Assembly: GCA_017591395.1 (NCBI GenBank)
Contig: WEDG01002934.1
Span: 186,001 to 250,000 of the forward strand
Origin: Schistocephalus solidus
Lineage: Eukaryota; Platyhelminthes; Cestoda; Diphyllobothriidea; Diphyllobothriidae
Direction: 5' to 3'
Length of the DNA stretch: 64,000 bases
A program made the position numbers and the translations under genes. Shown piece by piece: positions 13,816-23,706 of this stretch; the first letter of the stretch is position 1; each line of letters starts with the position of its first letter. The notes below the pieces were generated by a model. That model did not search any database. It saw only the letters and a list, made by a program, of their open reading frames with translations, and was not told where the DNA came from.

Positions 13816-13848
13816 GCGTTTTAGATCCACGCTCGAAACCCTTATCAG
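13816..13848 (-). ncRNA. Degenerate hammerhead-ribozyme-like motif in PLE left arm
   Basis: On the minus strand the order is CTGATAA, a stem-loop (GGGTTTC / GAGC / GTGGATCT region), then AAAACGC. This is the layout of a hammerhead core: CUGAUGA, stem II, GAAA, cleavage site. The bases just upstream (CCA) can pair with TGG just after the presumed cleavage point. CUGAUGA and GAAA each carry a substitution, so it is probably inactive. Hammerheads in PLE terminal repeats are established knowledge. The assignment here is by eye. Confidence 0.5.
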
Positions 13849-13887
13849 TGGCAGCATCGCAAATGAGTAATTTTTACCCGGGAGGAT

Positions 13888-13901
13888 ACTGTATTTATAT
13901 G
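13888..13901 (-). promoter_or_regulatory. TATA-like box of PLE left arm
   Basis: The minus strand reads CATATAAATACAGT here, about 45 nt upstream of the hammerhead-like motif. The same box at similar spacing occurs in the other three PLE arms described below, which suggests a conserved element promoter. Confidence 0.4.
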
Positions 13902-15463
13902 ATAGAGTCGCTGTGCTATGGCATACCTACGCAACTTAAGTGTGTCCCTTCATCGAGAATGATTGCCCTCTGGTACGCTAAAGGGCTTAATGGCCGGCAT
14001 GCGGGTCTTTACCTGCTGAGATTTCATCGCCCGTGTTGGATGTTGGCCTGACCACCTCGACCACCTAACGCATTCCTAACTGTGCTCGCTTGGACGCTCA
14101 CTGGCTGGCTAATTGCGTTCGTCAAACTAATTATCAGCACCCGATATATGTTGAAGAGGTCACTGAACTTGTAAATAGACTGGGAGACCGAAAAAAATGA
14201 TTCAAGCAACTTGCGGCTCATGAGGTTGACACTTTGATTTCCACGAATTCTGTTAAATAACATATTTTAGGTTTTGCGGAACAATCTACGTGCAGGTGGT
14301 GAGACCAATGGGTTCGCTGATTTCGCGCCTAATAGCGGGGCTATGCTAAAACAGTCATAGTCGCAAGTCTTCCAACACCACAGACCGGAATTCTGGTCTC
14401 GGGCCGTGGATGATACCTCTGTCCTCGTCAAACTGGATCAGATGCTCATGCCAAAGAGCGTATCAACAGCACCATCTCTGACATCAATTTTACAATGGAG
14501 GAGAAAGTAAACAACCAGCTAGCTTTCCTCAATGTCTTTTCTGGTGCAAAGATTGTGGTGGCCTAAAAGACCAAGAACTGAACTTTAACAGCAACCACGA
14601 AATCCACCACAAATGCAGATGTGCCTTAGCGCTATATTTGTGTATTGAGACGCACTTCAGTGAGCCGGAAGACAAGCTTGTCGAATAGCAATATCCTCAA
14701 CGGGTGTTCAGAAAAAAATAGCAACCCATGCAACTTCATCAACCGTTGCATGTGCAAACGAGGCGAGTGACAAATCATGCTGACTTCAAATTTTGACGAG
14801 TGATTCCATACGTCGGAAACGTCTCAGAAGCCATCAGCACCCTCTCGCGCCATTTGGAATTGGATTCACAAACTGACAGAAAACAATCATAAAGCGTCGG
14901 TTAATGAGACCAAAAGGCTCGCTGCCTCAGCAAAAAATATCTGCAGCTGTTTATCTGATCTGGTGAAGTTGCGGGCAAAGCAAAAATACGTCAGCGAAAT
15001 TGGATGACTGCTCCAGGCGTGAATTGCCATTTTGCGGCGGCAGTGGGGAGAAATGCCGTCAAATCTCGTGTAGTGACACATTCGATGAGGTCTGCTCACA
15101 CATTCAAGTTTGATGAGGCTGATCTTCTCACGAGATGTGACAGTCGGGTGAGCCGCGAATTGTTTCAATCATTGTTTATGGGTTCCCAGTCTATTATCAA
15201 GTTCAATGGCCTCCTTAACATATATCCGGTGCTGATAATTAGTTAGACGAACGCAATAAGCCAGCCGATGAGCATCCTAGTAAACACAGTTTGAAATGAG
15301 TTAGGTATTTAAGGTGGTCAGACCAGCATCCAACACGGGCGATGAAATTGCAGCAGGTAAAGACTCGCATGCTGGCCATTTAGCCCTTTAGCGTACCAGA
15401 AGGCAATCATTCTCGATGAAGGGGTACACTTAAGTCTCGTAGGTATGCCATAGCATAGCGACT

Positions 15464-15479
15464 GTATAATATAAATATT
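15464..15479 (+). promoter_or_regulatory. TATA-like box of PLE right arm
   Basis: GTATAATATAAATATT lies about 45 nt upstream of the hammerhead-like motif at 15521. It is at the same relative place as the box in the inverted left arm. Confidence 0.4.
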
Positions 15480-15520
15480 GCAACCTCCCGGGTAAATATT
15501 ACCCCTATGTGATGCTGCCA

Positions 15521-15556
15521 CTGAGAGAAGAGGTTTGACCGTGAATCCAAAAGGTC
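15521..15556 (+). ncRNA. Degenerate hammerhead-ribozyme-like motif in PLE right arm
   Basis: The order is CTGAGAG, a short stem-loop ending GTGAATCC, then AAAAG and the triplet GTC at 15554-15556. CCA at 15518-15520 can pair with TGG at 15557-15559, as stem I of a hammerhead would. The invariant CUGAUGA is damaged, so self-cleavage is unlikely for this copy. Confidence 0.45.
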
Positions 15557-15600
15557 TGGTGGATTGAATTCGTGTCCTAGCGATTTCATTTATTTTGCCT

Positions 15601-17129
15601 CAGTGTGCGAATTTTGTGCCTTCGCTGTATTACGACAGAAGTCTATACAGAGCTGTATATGATAATTCAACATTTGTTCTTTACTAGCAGTCTGGACCGC
15701 CGCTGTCTTGGGGGTACCTAATCTTCATTTTTGCTTAAATCTGCACGTGGTGAACCAGAGGTTTTTCTGTTCCCTTCTCACTTCACTCGCCCTGCACCCG
15801 CATCGACTACCGTCTTCTAGTGAGAACTCTAGTTCAAAACTACCTGAGATTAATGTAGGCGAAGGGAGAGGCAAGTTAAGCCAATTACCTTCGTGCTTTA
15901 CACATGAAATGGCCTTTTAATCCCCAAGCACTTGCCTGCCCTGCAAGGCCTTCGAGCTCAATGAAATAAAGGTTAACCTTAAAGTTACATTAGGAATCTA
16001 TTACATGCGCAATCTTGTTCCAGGAGAGCTACCCCGCAGCTAACAAAATTTCATTCTTTAACCTATGGCATATATTATGGTTCCAAGCGTGATTGGTTTT
16101 TATAACAAGGCAACTAAACGCCAACTCCTGAGTTTTATCCACATCCTATCTTATTCCTTCTGTCATTATTTAGCAGCCTATTCCACTCGAACTCGTTGAG
16201 GATTGGAGAGAAGTCAGTCAATGCTATCACGCTATGTGGCTGCCTATCGCTTGGAACAGGCGACATTAAACCTGAGATGGGCTTCTGGTGCCATATAGTT
16301 TGCAGTTATGAATGAGTGTCAGTTCAACGAGTTGCTTTTTTCACTAAATCCAAACGCGGACCAATGTAGTTTACCACATGCTTTACATATGTGCACGCAA
16401 TCATTTTGAGGCGTCCGCTAGTTTGGGGTTTATATTTAAATCTCATTAGACTTGGCCTTTACGTCTCCTCAAATGCTTCTTCCAATCTCAGGTGCTCGGA
16501 CCTGCCATTTTTATCAAGGTGTGAGAAATATGCAGAAGAATCCTTCCGCGTACAAATGCTGCCCACAGCTCATTCTGCCGAAACAGTCATGCTTACTACC
16601 ATCACGTGTACTGATATTTTGAGATAACTTTTTGATGCTTTAAACCAGTGGTGAAAATGCAAAGATACACAAATAAATGTAACTAGGTTTATTGATATGA
16701 CACGTCTTGGGCACCGTCAATATACATCAAAGTATGCAGGGGACTATACACAATAGCTGTTCATGTCAGACTCATTGGCTTTTTTTGATATTTATTCATT
16801 AGCCGATCCCACAAATCTTCTAAAACAAGTTTTCGATTAGGAAGAATTACTTAACTTGTTTTGTTATATACAGCGTCATGTGAGATAATCCCTTAATTCT
16901 TCAAATATAACAGACTCCCCATTTCTGAATGCAGTTTTTCCGGCCATCTGCATGAATCAAACTCGTTAAAAAATGTTTTATGCACTTTTTCTAATTGCTG
17001 TAATATAATAAATGCTTAAAAATAGAGTTTTTATGCTCAACTCTAAGCTTCTTGCGTCTTGTTCGAAGGCTAGTGTTTTGTTTCAAAAAAGGAAGATTTC
17101 AATTATTGGATATTTAAAACCACACAGCA
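15601..17129. other. Unassigned DNA
   Basis: Open frames at 15708-15920 and 16391-16627 (plus) have no recognisable content. I see no repeat shared with the rest of the window apart from the PLE tail that ends at its left edge. Confidence 0.45.
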
Positions 17130-17640
17130 TTCATCCGTTAATAATATCTGCCATGAAGCATCCAATTTAGTTCACATTCACTGTACTATCTTCTTAATAA
17201 ACTAGAGGAATGAACACTCATCCTTAAAGAGAAAGCGTAAATCTTATAGATCGAAAAGCAAGATAGGGCTCAACAGTATTCTTAAATTATAAAAAATATT
17301 AAAGCCATATATATCTGTCCTTTGAACATAAACATCGAAATAAAACGGTTTTTACCTTAGGAGTACAATAAAGAGTCATTTTATGCGTTGTTAAAAAAAG
17401 TATATTTAACGTTATAAAGGTATCGAAAATCAAGAGAAAAAAATACAAATTACTTATGTAAATAATACCTGTTAGTGAACGCGTTTTTTGCAGGTGACCA
17501 AATAGGCTTATCCAGGATTATCTGAAATATTTTGGGATTCTGCTGTACGAAAATAAATATTAAAACCCGTTTTAAGTAATAATTCTTAATTGAAAATATG
17601 TTACAGAATTTCGATAGAAATTTCCTGAGTTAAGCCACTG
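17130..17640 (+). repeat. Dispersed repeat family B, longer copy
   Basis: This copy carries AGTTCACATTCACTG near 17169. It then has TTTTGCAGGTGACCAAATAG at about 17490, CTGAAATATTTTGGGATT near 17522, and an ATATTAAAACCC-TAAGTAAT tail. The TTACAGAATTTCG block closes it near 17615. The order is that of the copy at 44520-45010. It is AT-rich and non-coding. Confidence 0.65.
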
Positions 17641-18088
17641 ACTGCACATATATATGATTGCCTGTTTATGGTGTCTGTCACTCATTAAAAACTGGCTTGC
17701 TATGGGAGGCCACTGACTCGGCGTGCGCCCAAATGGGCGTTGATGAAAAAAAATAGAATTACACTCGTGAATATTCGATTTGGTGACATTATATCGTCGT
17801 TGGAAAAATTCCCAGTGGAAGGACAGTATATCACAATGGACAACTTTGGGCGAAGATACATGGACAGATGGTTGGCATGACAGTTAAATAAGTGGCACAA
17901 GAGGACTCGCATGGTTCGGAAAGTCAGCTCCTTATTAGTGAGATTTCAATGGCCAGTTATGGATCACCAATTTTTGCTGATCGCCAGAGTGACTCACATA
18001 CAAGGAACTCCTGAATCGACATCTGTACCAATAAGCAGACTTGCCAGGAGGAAGATGTGATCGCTGGAGCACTACATTTATTGATCTC

Positions 18089-18121
18089 GCATTGCGGATT
18101 CTTGTATTAACGCATCATCAG
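18089..18121 (-). ncRNA. Hammerhead-like motif with intact CUGAUGA
   Basis: On the minus strand CTGATGA is exact. GAATCC closes a weak stem-loop and is followed by GCAATGC, where GAAA would be expected. It lies about 40-50 nt after CTATAAATAC (18161-18173, minus). The broken GAAA argues against activity. Confidence 0.45.
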
Positions 18122-18532
18122 TGACATTTGAAGATAATGATGGGGAGTGCACCAGGGGTATAGTATTTATAGGATGCAGTTGCCATGCCATCACGTGCCT
18201 AATCCAACTGGCAGATCTCACGTTCATCGTTGGTGGTTTGACCTGATGCGGTGATTGATCATTGGTTCGCGTCCGAGTCTTTGATGGTGGAAACTTCATC
18301 AGCGTTCTCGATATTTTGCATGATGACTGTTCGGAACTTTGACCCGCTGACCGTCCGCGTCTTCTGCTCGTGGCTGTTAACTCTGCCTAGACAAGGTCTC
18401 AGTGCATAACAAGTGACCGCATGGTCACTGTTCGAGATCTTCCAATTTGGTTAGGCACGTGGCGGTATGGCAACTATGTTCTATAAATGTTGATCCCCTA
18501 GCACCCCCCACCACCTTTATCTGCGACTGGCT

Positions 18533-18566
18533 CTGGCGATGGGTTCGAGCGGGAATCCGAAACGTC
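18533..18566 (+). ncRNA. Best-preserved hammerhead-like motif of the window
   Basis: The order is CTGGCGA (18533-18539), stem II GGGTTC (18541-18546) with GAATCC (18553-18558) around loop GAGCGG, then GAAAC (18559-18563) and GTC (18564-18566). Stem II can form six pairs including one G-U. GAAA and the GUC cleavage triplet are intact. CUGAUGA carries two changes. A CTATAAATG box lies about 50 nt upstream at 18481. Hammerheads in PLE terminal repeats are known; the activity of this copy is unknown. Confidence 0.55.
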
Positions 18567-18610
18567 AGATCAAGTACCGTAATGTTGCAAAAGATTGCAT
18601 ATGTTTCTTG

Positions 18611-20515
18611 TAAATTGCTTCCTCGAACTCCCCTCTTTCTTTCTATCAAAAAACAGGCTTTCCCTCTGCATTTTCCATAAGCCAGCATCCTTACTGTGTA
18701 TGACACACACAAAAAACAAAATAATTAACTTTTTTACCATATCCTATAGGTTTTATACTCCTCAACCTCCCTAAATATCTAAGATGTCATTAGCAGTCAA
18801 CTCATTGATCAATTTTGTTTGAAGAATCTCTTAATAATTGACTTTGAGTTGCCTGCGACCACCTTTGAATTCTGTAGACGTCTTCTTCCAAATCAAAGTA
18901 AAAATGTCTCTTGTCGTTGTCAGAACAGGACGAGAAAGGCAAATTCCACGTGAATTTATGAAAGATTTTGTATATGCATGCAAACTCCTTAACTGCGCAT
19001 AAGTAATATTGAAGACCTTGTTTTTTGAAATGTTAGACAAATCATAAAGCTACAACTTACTTTACTATTAGGATGCCTATGGTTTTGCCGAACTCTAGCA
19101 GGACGTAAAAATTCATCGTCAATGCCACGCAAGTGAGATCTGAAACACTTTATCCCTTTGTATGAACATTTAATATGTTGTGCGAGACCCAGATCCTGTG
19201 TTGCATGCGAAGTGGGGTTGATTACTGCTGTCAGGCACTTGTGTGTAATCTCTATATCAGATGGATGGCCAGCTCGGACTAGTAACTGGGAGCGGGAGAA
19301 GAGAGGGTGATTCTGACTGTGTGAATTCTTTTCACACTACACGCAGTGCCTACTTATCTCTAGAAGCTATCTGACCTGGTTTAAAACTCTCACCGTGCAC
19401 TAAAAATCGTGAATTGGATGACTACCAACTGGGGAATTTAGTCTTTCAGGATGGAGATTGAGACTGCCATGGTCTCTCATTGCTGTGGTAATCACACTCA
19501 GTTGGGCTCCGAGCACTCTCTTTGTAGTTTCTGTAAATACCTGGACAACGTACGTGGATTAGGCGTGCGAGACACGAGCAAACAGGCTATCTAACATTGG
19601 CAGCCATGGCTCCCTATCCCCTTTCCTGTTTGCTTGCCATCAGGCCGTGGTGGGTGATAGATAAGAGACCACGGTAGATGCTGCGCAAGACATTTTATTA
19701 TCACTATTTACTACTTCACGCCCATGAGTTCAACTTGCTGGGAGGAACACAGTAGACGTTTTCGTCCAAGGTAAGCAATCTGTCGATAGATGTGCCCGGA
19801 CGTTATGCGCTTGTTTATTTACCTTGGTAGTAAATTTTACGTTTCCTTCGGTATAATCTTGCAGCAAGTTGCTGTCTTCAGAGCCTCAAGAGAAGCATTT
19901 AATCTTGCTTCCTTATTGCAAAATCCATCATAAAATGTATACCAATTACATATTTATTTATTAAAAAGAAAATAACGGGATAATAAAGCAAAGGCCTTCA
20001 CAATCCTTAGTATTTTTGGGAAGCTTTTTTCTTGTTGAATCGCCCCCTTTTACATAAAGTATTTGAGTAAATAAATGGTAAATTGCAAAGAAAATCTCAA
20101 TAAACATTATATATTCGCGAAAATGTCACTATATTTACCGATTTCGTTGCCTTATATTACTGGGCAGTTAGGCACCGTAAAACCACTTCTTAGCCTAGGG
20201 TTAGTTTTGCAGTGCTGTAATCCAGCGAACGCATGTGGCATAGTGGTTAGTCATTCTGCGGTTATTTCGTGTGCCTTAGGTCTTTATGGTAATATTTATG
20301 CAGTAAGAAGGTTTTTGCGGACATTAACGAAGCATTAGGTCTATTAGCCGAGTAAAGCTTCTACTTTCGCAAAGGGCCTTAGAGGTGACGTTCATCCATT
20401 AATATAGCACTTTTATTGAAGGTAGTTAATAACTATGAAGCGTGCGTATTAAGGAGATCGTCGGAGCACCATATATAAGCAGATTGGGCGTGAAACGAAG
20501 GCATATTATGCTGCC
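18611..20515. other. Unassigned DNA with a more GC-balanced block at about 19.18-19.80 kb
   Basis: No domain is recognised. The 19.18-19.80 kb part is less AT-rich than its surroundings and may be an old repeat, but I found no second copy by eye. A box-A-like word (TGGCATAGTGGTTAG) occurs at about 20235 without a box B. Confidence 0.4.
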
Positions 20516-21520
20516 ATGGAGGGACCTTCCGTTCCTTCAACGTCTTCAGTTGTCAGACAATCCCCCGAATCCGAAATAACCGAGCTAAACTCGGAATTTT
20601 CCATGAGTAGGAATCTTTTGTACTTTATTTACTACAAGTTAGAAAACACACGGAATTTGGTCAGAGAGAAAACCCGGTGGGAGGCAAGTGCTTTCTGATG
20701 GAGGTACGGGAATTCTGCTTGGAGTTGAAGTTTCCACTGTCTGTAACGAAGGAGTTCGTTCAACTGCTGCGTCCCTTCTATCCAGAGCTACTCAAGGACC
20801 CTAGGACGCTATTGCTAGCGCTTAGAATTTGGGCCTTGAACGTGGCCTGCTCGATGAACTAGACAGTCGCCGGGTAACGAGCATTGCCCAAATGCGCGTG
20901 CAACCGCATATTGATGGGATGAAAATTGTTAAAGGGTCTGATCAGTTTCTGTGGCCAATACTTGCTTGTGTTAATCATCCATTTGTTGGGCAGCCCTTCG
21001 TTATTAGAGTGTTCTGCGGTCTTGTCAAACCGGATCCGTTAGAAGACTTCTTGGGCGATTGTGTTGGTGCACTGAAGCACGTTCTTGCTCATGGCCTGGC
21101 CTATCCACAGACAGGTAGCATCGTAAAGGAGGACTTGGTCAATGTTTTCTGTGGCACCACTGTCCACTCTTATGCGCGACAGGTCAAAGCTCACAATAGC
21201 TTCTACGGATTCGATATGTATTCTGTTTCGTAGATTTAATTGCAACTATTGCGGGCGTTGTCATAGGGGCAAGCGTATTGCGAACCGCATCACATCCCCA
21301 CTGTACAGTGGACATGTACGCGACGACCGGTCGTTCCATTTGCGAAGTCAGGCATTGCATCACAAGAGTTCGATTATTTATCAATCAACATCATATTATC
21401 TTTTCCTTTGGGCTATATGCACCACGTCTGCCTGCGTGTTATACGGAAATTGCTGCATACTTGGTGACTGGGAGCAAAACGTTTCGCGGCTTTCATGAAT
21501 GCTCAATTAACTGGCCATTG
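20516..21520 (+). pseudogene. Frameshifted transposase relic (metazoan transposase-domain protein, probably CACTA/EnSpm-like)
   Basis: At least four successive frames together follow one protein family. FPLSVTKEFVQLLRPFYPEL with LLKDPRTLL occurs near 20727-20810. NLGLERGLLDEL follows near 20829-20865, then IDGMKIVKGSDQFLWPILAC (20910-20970) and PFVIRVFCGLVKPDPLEDF (about 20996-21052). HNSFYGFD comes next, then a shifted frame with CHRGKRIANRITSPL and RDDRSFHL (about 21257-21345). Last is a further shift to LGYMHHVCLRVIRKLLHTW near 21411-21466. Many invertebrate genomes carry this family as 'transposase domain-containing protein'. The superfamily label is from memory and less sure than the transposase call. 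Frameshifts and stops show it is dead. Confidence 0.72.
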
Positions 21521-23496
21521 TAGGCGGTCGAAATGAGGCAGACTTCGTTTGCAATCCCCTGACTGCCCTACTAGTCCCATCGATTTGCCACAACTTCTGT
21601 TGGGCTGGCGGATCTTGGGACCAGCAGGCATGCCCACTGTTCCGAATCCTCAAAGGTAGGTCAACTTTCTGTTTATTGACCAGCACAGAGTCCATTGGGG
21701 AAAATGCCCATTTTAGTAACTGCAGTATTGATGCAGCACGATGAACGACCATTACTTGGTTCCACTTGTCGATGGACCAGTATGGCGGGCGAGCGAAACG
21801 CTGGCGCAACATCCATCAGGTATGGCATTGCTGATTGAATTATTGTTTGCATGAATTCAGGTATCAGTATTTCTCGCTTATGACTGCGTGTGCCCAGCCC
21901 AAGGAGATAGTAATTACCATACCATTAGCGGCCATAGAAAGCATGCTATTTGTCTTATGCATTTAAGGGTTACTATAATTGCTATGTACAACTATGCATT
22001 ATTTACCTCATCCGTGTTTCCTCGTATGACGTATATATAACCAAAGTTTGTCTTTCTTCTGCAGGAAAGGCTAATGGCCAGTGGAAGTGATTCCTCCTCT
22101 TTGAATTGGAAACTGTTTAAATTCTCCTAACTGACGACGGCATGTTTGTACATTTCTTTCAAACATTTTTTAACTGGCTACTATTCAATAAACAGTATTT
22201 TCTGAAATTGTAGTATGCTTCTCTTTTTCGCGTGATGACGTAGGTGCTTCGTTGTGTTATCGCTTATGCACCTATATGGACTGCTAATCGCTGCAGTTTA
22301 CGCTAAGCAAGCCATGCGGGTACAATATGATACAGTAAACGCTACTACGATAGCCGGTGGGTAAACAATCGAGGACATTATGGGTGAAAATGAACGACAA
22401 GGACGACCGATCAGACGCTTTTTTGAATGGCATGGCCAAACGGCGCGATCTTGTTGAACGCCGGGCCTTAGTCACGCCAAATGGCATCGGCAAGCCACGC
22501 CATCGTGACGTCTGGCCACGGCGGCGGCAGCAGCAAGGCGACGCCAGACGTGGCTGGTTCGAACAGGGGAAGATGGAAATCATGGCTATTTTCGAAAAAG
22601 GTTGAGGCTAAGGAGACTAATTTACTTGTGAGAAGGCATCTTGCTGACTGTAGGGAGGGTCACACCGATCTGGGTTCCATGGGGGTTAACTCTCGCTCGT
22701 ATATAAACATTGCTAGAGTTGGGCAAAATCCCATGCATCTTGATATCAAAGTAATTTCCGCACCTTTATGTTCGTTTTCCATAATGAACATTAATAGGGG
22801 TATAATTATTTTGCGCCTATAAATCACATAAATGTGGGTATAAAAAATTTAATGATTTTCAAAAAAGCTCAATTTAACCTTAAAAAGTTTTATGCAGTTT
22901 TGTGGGGATTTGTGCCATCAAAACCAATTTAATATTTGTTTTATTGTAGTTTGTTCTACTACACCAAAAATAACAAAAACGTAAAACAAATAAATATACA
23001 GAATATACACGACATGCTGTCATTTTTCTGGGCAAGCTGTATGGTAAAGAGGTTAAAGCAGTTTCCAACTTCAGTGGACTAGGGACGGCTACTGATATAA
23101 GCAGCTGAAGGATTTCTACCTGAGTTGGTAGCAAGTATTTTTAATATTTGTAAACGCAATCTGTGGTGCATTATTTATGATAAAAATTTGGCAGGGTGAA
23201 CTTAAACAGTTCACGAGTAAGCCAGGTGACTACTCGCCGCACACGAAAGGATTATAATTATAGGCTTATTGAGACTATACGCTAGGAATATCTGTTGATG
23301 TTCACTTCGTACATAATTAAGATCAAGATGCAGGAATTTTAAAGTTGTCAGCACGAGGACTTGATTTAGCCGTTTTTAAGCGGGAAGCTTATAAGAGAAC
23401 TTTTTAGTTGCTGAGATCTATATTTATTACAGGTTCATATTCTGAAAGAGCTTACTTTTTTGATGAGGTCTTACTTTTGGATATGCCTTGGAAGTC
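21521..23496. other. Unassigned DNA with a GC-rich patch at 22.38-22.60 kb
   Basis: The patch at 22380-22600 is rich in CG and CAG-type words and gives open frames on both strands (22357-22605 plus, 22284-22583 minus). Neither has a recognisable motif. A CAATAAACAG word occurs near 22187. The rest is AT-rich with nothing identified. Confidence 0.4.
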
Positions 23497-23706
23497 GACC
23501 CTGATGGCCAAACGTGGAAACATCCTTCCAAGAGAGCGCACTGCGTCGATGGCAACCTTCAAGAACTCTCAACGGCGAATTTTTTGATTGACCCTGATGG
23601 ATGGACCCTGATGGACCCTGATGGCCAAACGTGGAAACATCCTTCCAAGAGAGCGCACTGCGTCGATGGCAACCTTCAAAAACTTTCAACGGCTGATTTT
23701 TTGATG
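23497..23706 (+). repeat. Tandem duplication, 117-bp period, with GACCCTGATG mini-repeats
   Basis: Two copies of about 93 bp (23497-23589 and 23614-23706) are nearly identical, differing at about three positions by eye. They start GACCCTGATGGCCAAACGTG. Between them lie shorter repeats of GACCCTGATG at 23590, 23604 and 23614. Both strands are open across the array because each strand of the unit lacks stops, so the open frames at 23488-23751 (plus) and 23471-23689 (minus) are by-products. The low divergence suggests a recent duplication or a variable-number repeat. Confidence 0.85.

Larger units (their letters stand above)
13770..14255 (-). mobile_element. Inverted partial copy of a Penelope-like element end (GIY-YIG C-terminus plus pLTR-like tail)
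   Basis: Read on the minus strand, this arm encodes the C-terminal part of a PLE GIY-YIG nuclease (SRKLLESFF, SQSIYKFSDLFNIY). It then runs into a non-coding tail with a TATA-like box and a hammerhead-like motif. The whole arm is a diverged reverse complement of 15120-15600. For example, the plus-strand frame here contains SRMIALWYAKGLNG, and the minus-strand frame of the right arm contains SRMIAFWYAKGLNG; both lie in the non-coding tail. The RT fragment starts right next to it at about 14256. PLEs are known to carry such partial pLTRs in direct or inverted orientation. Confidence 0.8.
14256..15600 (+). mobile_element. Penelope-like retroelement: 5'-truncated RT, GIY-YIG nuclease and pLTR-like tail (decayed)
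   Basis: The plus strand encodes, with frameshifts and stops, the C-terminal half of a PLE reverse transcriptase. It starts just before motif B (RPMGSLISRLIAG, about 14309-14347). Motif C follows as AVDDTSVL near 14406, then the thumb (NSTISDINFTMEEKVNNQLA, 14465-14524) and a CNFINRCMCKR-like block near 14730-14762. A GIY-YIG nuclease follows, with AVYLIW then KYVSEIG around 14940-15005 and HTFKFDEADLLTRCDSRVSR ending near 15150. The element would have copied itself by target-primed reverse transcription. A non-coding tail of about 350 bp has a TATA-like box and a hammerhead-like motif. The 5' part of the RT is missing and is replaced by the inverted arm. Confidence 0.85.
18045..18610. mobile_element. 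Pair of inverted Penelope pLTR-like ends
   Basis: The minus strand of about 18250-18060 and the plus strand of about 18445-18605 are homologous. They share GAGATCT, then TTAGGCACGTG, ATGGCAACT, CTATAAAT, a C/A-rich stretch, and a hammerhead-like core. The TATA-to-hammerhead layout is the same as in the PLE arms at 13.8 and 15.5 kb, so I assign these ends to the same class of element. No RT or nuclease codons are evident between them. This would be two element ends facing opposite ways with the body lost, or never present. Confidence 0.65.

Noticed and set aside
20225..20300. tRNA gene at the box-A-like TGGCATAGTGGTTAG
   Set aside because: No box B or cloverleaf downstream.
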